From: Deltaproteobacteria bacterium
GTDB lineage: Bacteria; Desulfobacterota; Binatia; UBA1149; JAJCZL01
Direction of reading: 5' to 3'
Assembly (NCBI GenBank): GCA_029262415.1
Contig: JAJCZL010000033.1
Span: forward strand, 1-64,000
Length of the DNA: 64,000 nucleotides
Below, one piece after another: positions 62,585-64,000 of this stretch. The notes beneath the pieces are model-generated. The model was not told the DNA's origin and did not search any database. It was given only the letters and a program-made list of their open reading frames with translations. Position numbers and translations under genes: made by a program. Position 1 is the first letter of the stretch; each line of letters begins with the position of its first letter.

Positions 62585-62740
62585 GTGCGGCCGCGACCGT
62601 TCGTGGACAATCCCGAAGTCTGGTCGGATCTGTTGCGGGCCGCCAGTCGGAGCCCCAATACGCGCGGCGCGACTGCGCGGAAGATGGAGGCGGTATACGG
62701 ACTTCGCACCGAGCTTGCAAGTCAGGGTAGGAGAAGGTGA
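62585..62740 (+). CDS. Candidate 51-aa small ORF coupled to moaC
   Basis: A short frame starts at GTG 62585 (or GTG 62603) and ends with TGATG, the stop sharing one base with the moaC start. The second part reads like a folded helical peptide ('[16 protein letters not shown]', '[16 protein letters not shown]'). The stop-start overlap and composition suggest a translated gene, but I recognise no family and the ribosome site is weak. A leader peptide for moaC is another reading. Confidence 0.4.
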   Translation: MRPRPFVDNPEVWSDLLRAASRSPNTRGATARKMEAVYGLRTELASQGRRR

Positions 62741-63258
62741 TGGCGGAATTCACGCATTTGGACGAGCAGGGGCGCGCGAAGATGGTCGACGTGTCGGCAA
62801 AACCCGCGACCGAGCGTTTCGCTTGCGCGGGCGCGCGCGTGGTCATGAAGGGCGACACCCTTACGAAGATCGTTTCCAGCGGAATGCCCAAGGGTGACGT
62901 GCTCGCGGTTGCCCGCACGGCGGGCATCATGGCTGCCAAGCGGACACCGGATCTGATTCCGTTGTGCCACCCGATTGCGCTCGCGTCTGTCGAGGTGGAG
63001 TTCGACACTGAGTCGGCACCAGCGGATCGGGACTCAGCGAAGGACGTTGCCGTGTTGACCGTCCGCGTGCGGGTAGCTCTGAACGGGCGAACAGGAGCCG
63101 AGATGGAAGCGCTGACCGCAGTCTCCGTCGCTGCGCTTACGATTTACGATATGTGCAAGGCCGTCGATCGTGGGATGAAGATCACCGATATTCGTCTGCT
63201 CGAAAAGGGTGGCGGCAAGAGCGGTCATTTTGTCGCGTCGGAGGACACGGTTTCATGA
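62740..63258 (+). CDS. moaC: Cyclic pyranopterin monophosphate synthase MoaC
   Basis: A 172-aa enzyme of molybdenum cofactor synthesis that, with MoaA, makes cyclic pyranopterin monophosphate. Family blocks '[17 protein letters not shown]', '[20 protein letters not shown]', '[17 protein letters not shown]', '[20 protein letters not shown]' and '[19 protein letters not shown]' are intact. AGGAG precedes the ATG by 6 nt. MoaA and other Mo genes are not in the window. Confidence 0.97.
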   Translation: MAEFTHLDEQGRAKMVDVSAKPATERFACAGARVVMKGDTLTKIVSSGMPKGDVLAVARTAGIMAAKRTPDLIPLCHPIALASVEVEFDTESAPADRDSAKDVAVLTVRVRVALNGRTGAEMEALTAVSVAALTIYDMCKAVDRGMKITDIRLLEKGGGKSGHFVASEDTVS

Positions 63259-63306
63259 CGGATATGGCGTTGACGGTGCCGGAGCTGTGGTGCTCAGTTC
63301 TTTCGC

Positions 63307-63999
63307 ATGATTGTGCCACTTCAACGCCACTCCCGTGCTGACCTGCCGCGTGAACGGCTGAGCAATGTCGGCTGTGCAGCACTGTCAGACGGCGAGCTTA
63401 TCGCGCTGGTTCTGGGCACCGGGCGGCCACGCGGCGGCGGTGCCGTTGCGCTGGCGCAGGATTTGCTCACTGCCTTCGGTAGTCTGCGCGGATTGGCCAC
63501 AGCTGAGTGCGGTGAGCTTGCGGCCGTAAATGGTGTTGGCCGTGCGCGTGCGAGCCGACTGATTGCGGCTGGAGAGATCGCACGCCGTCTTGCGGCTGAG
63601 CGTCTCGATGCAGGCACGGCGATCTCGAGTTCCTCGGCGGTTTACGCGCATTTCGGGCCGCTGCTCGCCGACGAAAAACGCGAACTGTTCTACGCTCTCA
63701 TGCTCGACACCAAAAACCGTTTGCTAGCGAAGGTGAGAATTTCCGAGGGCTCGTTGGCCTCGGCGCTGGTACACCCGCGCGAGGCTTTCAGGCCGGCGGT
63801 GCGCGCGGCTGCGGCGTCTGTGATCTTTCTCCACAACCATCCGAGCGGTGATCCCTCACCCTCGATCGAAGACAAGCGCATAACGACTCGGCTGCGAGAG
63901 GCGGGAACTCTGCTGGGCATTCCGGTTCTCGATCACGTTGTCGCTGGTGCCGGCCGCTACTATTCGTTCGCGGATAGCGGGTGGCAGGATCTGATCTAA
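63307..63999 (+). CDS. radC: RadC-family JAB/MPN domain protein
   Basis: A 230-aa protein with an N-terminal helix-hairpin-helix part ('LAAVNGVGRARASRLIAA') and a C-terminal JAMM metal site H176-x-H178...S186-x2-D189 ('HNHPSGDPSPSIED'). Despite the name, a role in DNA repair is not established; JAMM proteins are zinc peptidases. The ATG at 63307 gives the usual start. The gene ends one base before the window edge and is complete. Confidence 0.93.
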   Translation: MIVPLQRHSRADLPRERLSNVGCAALSDGELIALVLGTGRPRGGGAVALAQDLLTAFGSLRGLATAECGELAAVNGVGRARASRLIAAGEIARRLAAERLDAGTAISSSSAVYAHFGPLLADEKRELFYALMLDTKNRLLAKVRISEGSLASALVHPREAFRPAVRAAAASVIFLHNHPSGDPSPSIEDKRITTRLREAGTLLGIPVLDHVVAGAGRYYSFADSGWQDLI

Positions 64000-64000
64000 G

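Noticed and set aside
63255-63341. A 28-codon frame starting at ATGA on the moaC stop
   Set aside because: Very short, no conserved features, and it overlaps the radC start; the ATGA is probably chance.
1-64000. CRISPR arrays, insertion sequences or phage genes
   Set aside because: Looked for repeated spacers, transposase or integrase motifs and phage structural genes; none seen.

Overview
The window is GC-rich bacterial chromosome with dense gene packing, many GTG/TTG starts and 1-23 nt gene overlaps. The peptidoglycan genes (a MurE with the DNPR motif typical of meso-diaminopimelate addition), a lipoprotein M16 protease and a c-type cytochrome point to a Gram-negative-type cell. The order cvpA-dnaG-rpoD-tRNA-zinc ribbon gene-rnpB, the paired ArsA ATPases and the B12/radical SAM protein resemble the former Deltaproteobacteria and related uncultured phyla such as Binatota or Myxococcota. 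That placement is an inference from gene content; there is no rRNA gene here to confirm it.

Layout. (1) 1-11,127, minus strand: a 12-gene catabolic operon of CoA-thioester chemistry: thiolase-fold aldolase candidate, DUF35, enoyl-CoA hydratase, citrate-synthase-like lyase, acyl-CoA ligase, acyl-CoA dehydrogenase, amidohydrolase, second crotonase, second acyl-CoA dehydrogenase, fatty-acid-hydroxylase family protein, zinc alcohol dehydrogenase and a TetR regulator. A sigma70-like promoter and a 22-bp palindrome lie just upstream. (2) 11,128-11,644: a non-coding stretch ending in tRNA-Phe, with a 21-bp copy of the tRNA 3' end about 80 bp away. (3) 11,711-17,939: gshB-rsmE-prmA, a glycerophosphodiesterase and a secreted M16 protease. 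(4) 18,076-23,705: cvpA, dnaG, rpoD, a CAU tRNA, a zinc ribbon coiled-coil protein and the RNase P RNA. (5) 23,781-25,306: a VOC protein and an M42-type peptidase. (6) 25,659-43,094: the division and cell wall cluster mraZ-rsmH-ftsL-ftsI-murE-murF-mraY-murD-ftsW-murG-murC-murB-ftsQ-ftsA-ftsZ. (7) 43,101-52,881: a methyltransferase, radical SAM protein, C69 hydrolase, cytochrome, phasin-like protein, two ArsA-type ATPases, an acyltransferase-like protein and glpK. (8) 52,986-60,837: rpmE, prfA, prmC, murA, then hisD-hisB-hisH-hisA-hisF. (9) 60,827-63,999: a DUF374 acyltransferase, trxB, a possible 51-aa gene, moaC and radC.

Most of the window is housekeeping. The part that looks like an undescribed system is the first 11 kb. 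The thiolase-fold protein has lost its nucleophilic cysteine and carries tyrosines where thiolases have catalytic histidines, the pattern of the actinobacterial Ltp2 steroid side-chain retro-aldolase, and it sits next to a DUF35 gene as Ltp2 does. Three other enzymes of the same operon also carry replaced active-site residues. The operon may therefore degrade a branched, cyclic or isoprenoid/steroid-like acid by retro-aldol cleavage. A second point of interest is the ArsA pair, in which only one partner has the signature lysine. Coordinates of starts were adjusted using visible ribosome-binding sites and family N-termini.
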